Assembly (NCBI GenBank): GCA_016213365.1
Contig: JACRAP010000018.1
Span: 1-36,673, forward strand
DNA from: Candidatus Berkelbacteria bacterium
GTDB taxonomy: Bacteria > Patescibacteriota > UBA1384 > 2-12-FULL-50-11
DNA: 36,673 nt
Reading direction: 5' to 3'
Position numbers and translations under genes: made by a program. The notes beneath the pieces were generated by a model that was not told the DNA's origin, did not search any database, and was given only the letters and a program-made list of their open reading frames with translations. Below, in pieces: positions 35,645-36,673 of the stretch (position 1 is the stretch's first letter; the number at the start of each line of letters is the position of its first letter).

Positions 35645-36094
35645 ATGATAAATAAATTAAAATCACTTATAACTATCATTGTATCGATTAGTTTAATTTT
35701 ATTATTTATAGATACACAGGTCAATAAAGAAGTTTTTATAGAAAAGTATGGAATGTCTGCTTCAACTATTACTATACTTTTCATATTTTCAGAAATTGCA
35801 TTTAATTTGGGTATTTTAATTATGTTAAGGGCCAGTGGAATATTTAAAATTAAATTAAAAGATTTACTTACTTTTAATTTTTCAAAAATAAAAATTAAAA
35901 GTAAGTTGTTTTTTTTGGGGTTCGGTATTAATAGGATTTCAGCAGCAGTGCCATGGATTTATATTATTGGAGTTGGGTGGAGAAAGCTTCCTATGGCAAT
36001 AATAAGTTTAATTGTTTTAGAGTTAATAATTATAACTATACTCACAATTGGAATATTTGAAATAAAGAGAAAATATGAAGTTTCGACAAGCTAG
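35645..36094 (+). CDS. Small polytopic membrane protein
   Basis: Four predicted hydrophobic segments; overlaps the next gene start. Confidence 0.65.
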   Translation: MINKLKSLITIIVSISLILLFIDTQVNKEVFIEKYGMSASTITILFIFSEIAFNLGILIMLRASGIFKIKLKDLLTFNFSKIKIKSKLFFLGFGINRISAAVPWIYIIGVGWRKLPMAIISLIVLELIIITILTIGIFEIKRKYEVSTS

Positions 36095-36673
36095 GTTAGG
36101 CGATATTCCAAAATTAGTAGAACTAGAAGACAGGGCTTGGCCGGAGGGTGGCTCTGCAAGTTCGGAACAATTTGAATCACGTATTAAAACATTCCCTACA
36201 GGAGTAATTATTGCAGAAGAGAATAATAATATTGTGGGAGTAGTAGTAGGACAAAAAATACAATTATCTGAAATTAGTAATGGTAAAAAAAATTGGAAGA
36301 CCATTACTGATAATGGCTATATCGCAAATTCCCATAGGCCCACGGGCGATACATTGTTTGGAGTTGACCTAAGTGTAGACCCCGATCTCCAGAATAGGGG
36401 TATAGGGAGAAGATTACTGCTTGAAATTGGGAAGTTGGCAATTAAAAATAATCTAAAATTTGGTGTACTTGGAGCTAGGATGCCAGATTATCATAAATAT
36501 TGTAAAAAATTAACACCAGAGCAATACGTAAACCATAGAGATGAAAATGGGAAATTAATTGACAGTGAATTAAGATTTTATGAGAGTGCGGGGTTAGAAT
36601 TACGAGGAGTAATCAAGGATTACTTCCCTGATAGAGAAAGTTTGAATAATGGGGTGTTGGCAGTGTGGAAAAA
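36075..36673 (+). CDS. GNAT family N-acetyltransferase, truncated by window end
   Basis: MKFRQARLGDIPKLVELEDRAWPEG...LFGVDLSVDPDLQNRGIGRRLLLEIGKLAIK; open to window end, missing from ORF track. Confidence 0.88.
   Translation, partial: MKFRQARLGDIPKLVELEDRAWPEGGSASSEQFESRIKTFPTGVIIAEENNNIVGVVVGQKIQLSEISNGKKNWKTITDNGYIANSHRPTGDTLFGVDLSVDPDLQNRGIGRRLLLEIGKLAIKNNLKFGVLGARMPDYHKYCKKLTPEQYVNHRDENGKLIDSELRFYESAGLELRGVIKDYFPDRESLNNGVLAVWK

Noticed and set aside
1-36673. Alternative genetic code (UGA recoding, as in some CPR lineages)
   Set aside because: Conserved genes end at UGA without extension (e.g. ATGA overlap at 3217-3220); standard bacterial code fits.
1-36673. CRISPR array or tandem satellite
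   Set aside because: No regularly spaced repeat-spacer structure found; the repeats at 6294-6409 are irregular and degenerate.

Overview
AT-rich bacterial chromosome segment with a Patescibacteria/CPR-like gene repertoire (inference from gene content; no marker phylogeny was possible). It contains four tRNA genes; an hsp20, membrane-anchored solute-binding protein and VirB2/TrbC-like small membrane protein cluster; a PilB/GspE ATPase; a decayed accessory zone (about 6.3-9.7 kb) with a serine-recombinase fragment, small orphan genes and a RelE toxin whose antitoxin ORF carries an in-frame TAA; a neighbouring cohesin-like/dockerin secreted pair; a cell-surface polysaccharide locus (rfbA, WecB/WecC-like enzymes, several glycosyltransferases, Wzm/Wzt ABC exporter); a membrane pyrophosphatase (hppA); and a 3' region with a paralogous pair of about 85-aa proteins flanking a lipoprotein-like gene. 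The signals most worth following: (1) three of four tRNA genes have a partial copy of their own 5' end about 60-120 bp upstream; (2) several orphan genes share a layout of sigma70-like promoter, 5'-terminal hairpin abutting a strong Shine-Dalgarno, CDS and hairpin terminator, whereas several host genes look leaderless with the -10 box 6-7 nt before ATG; (3) an rfbA 3'-end relic on the far side of an adjacent membrane-protein gene, implying cassette-like rearrangement; (4) the cohesin/dockerin pair; (5) the paralog-lipoprotein-paralog locus with structured leaders. No CRISPR array or rRNA was seen. All calls come from reading sequence; no database searches were run.
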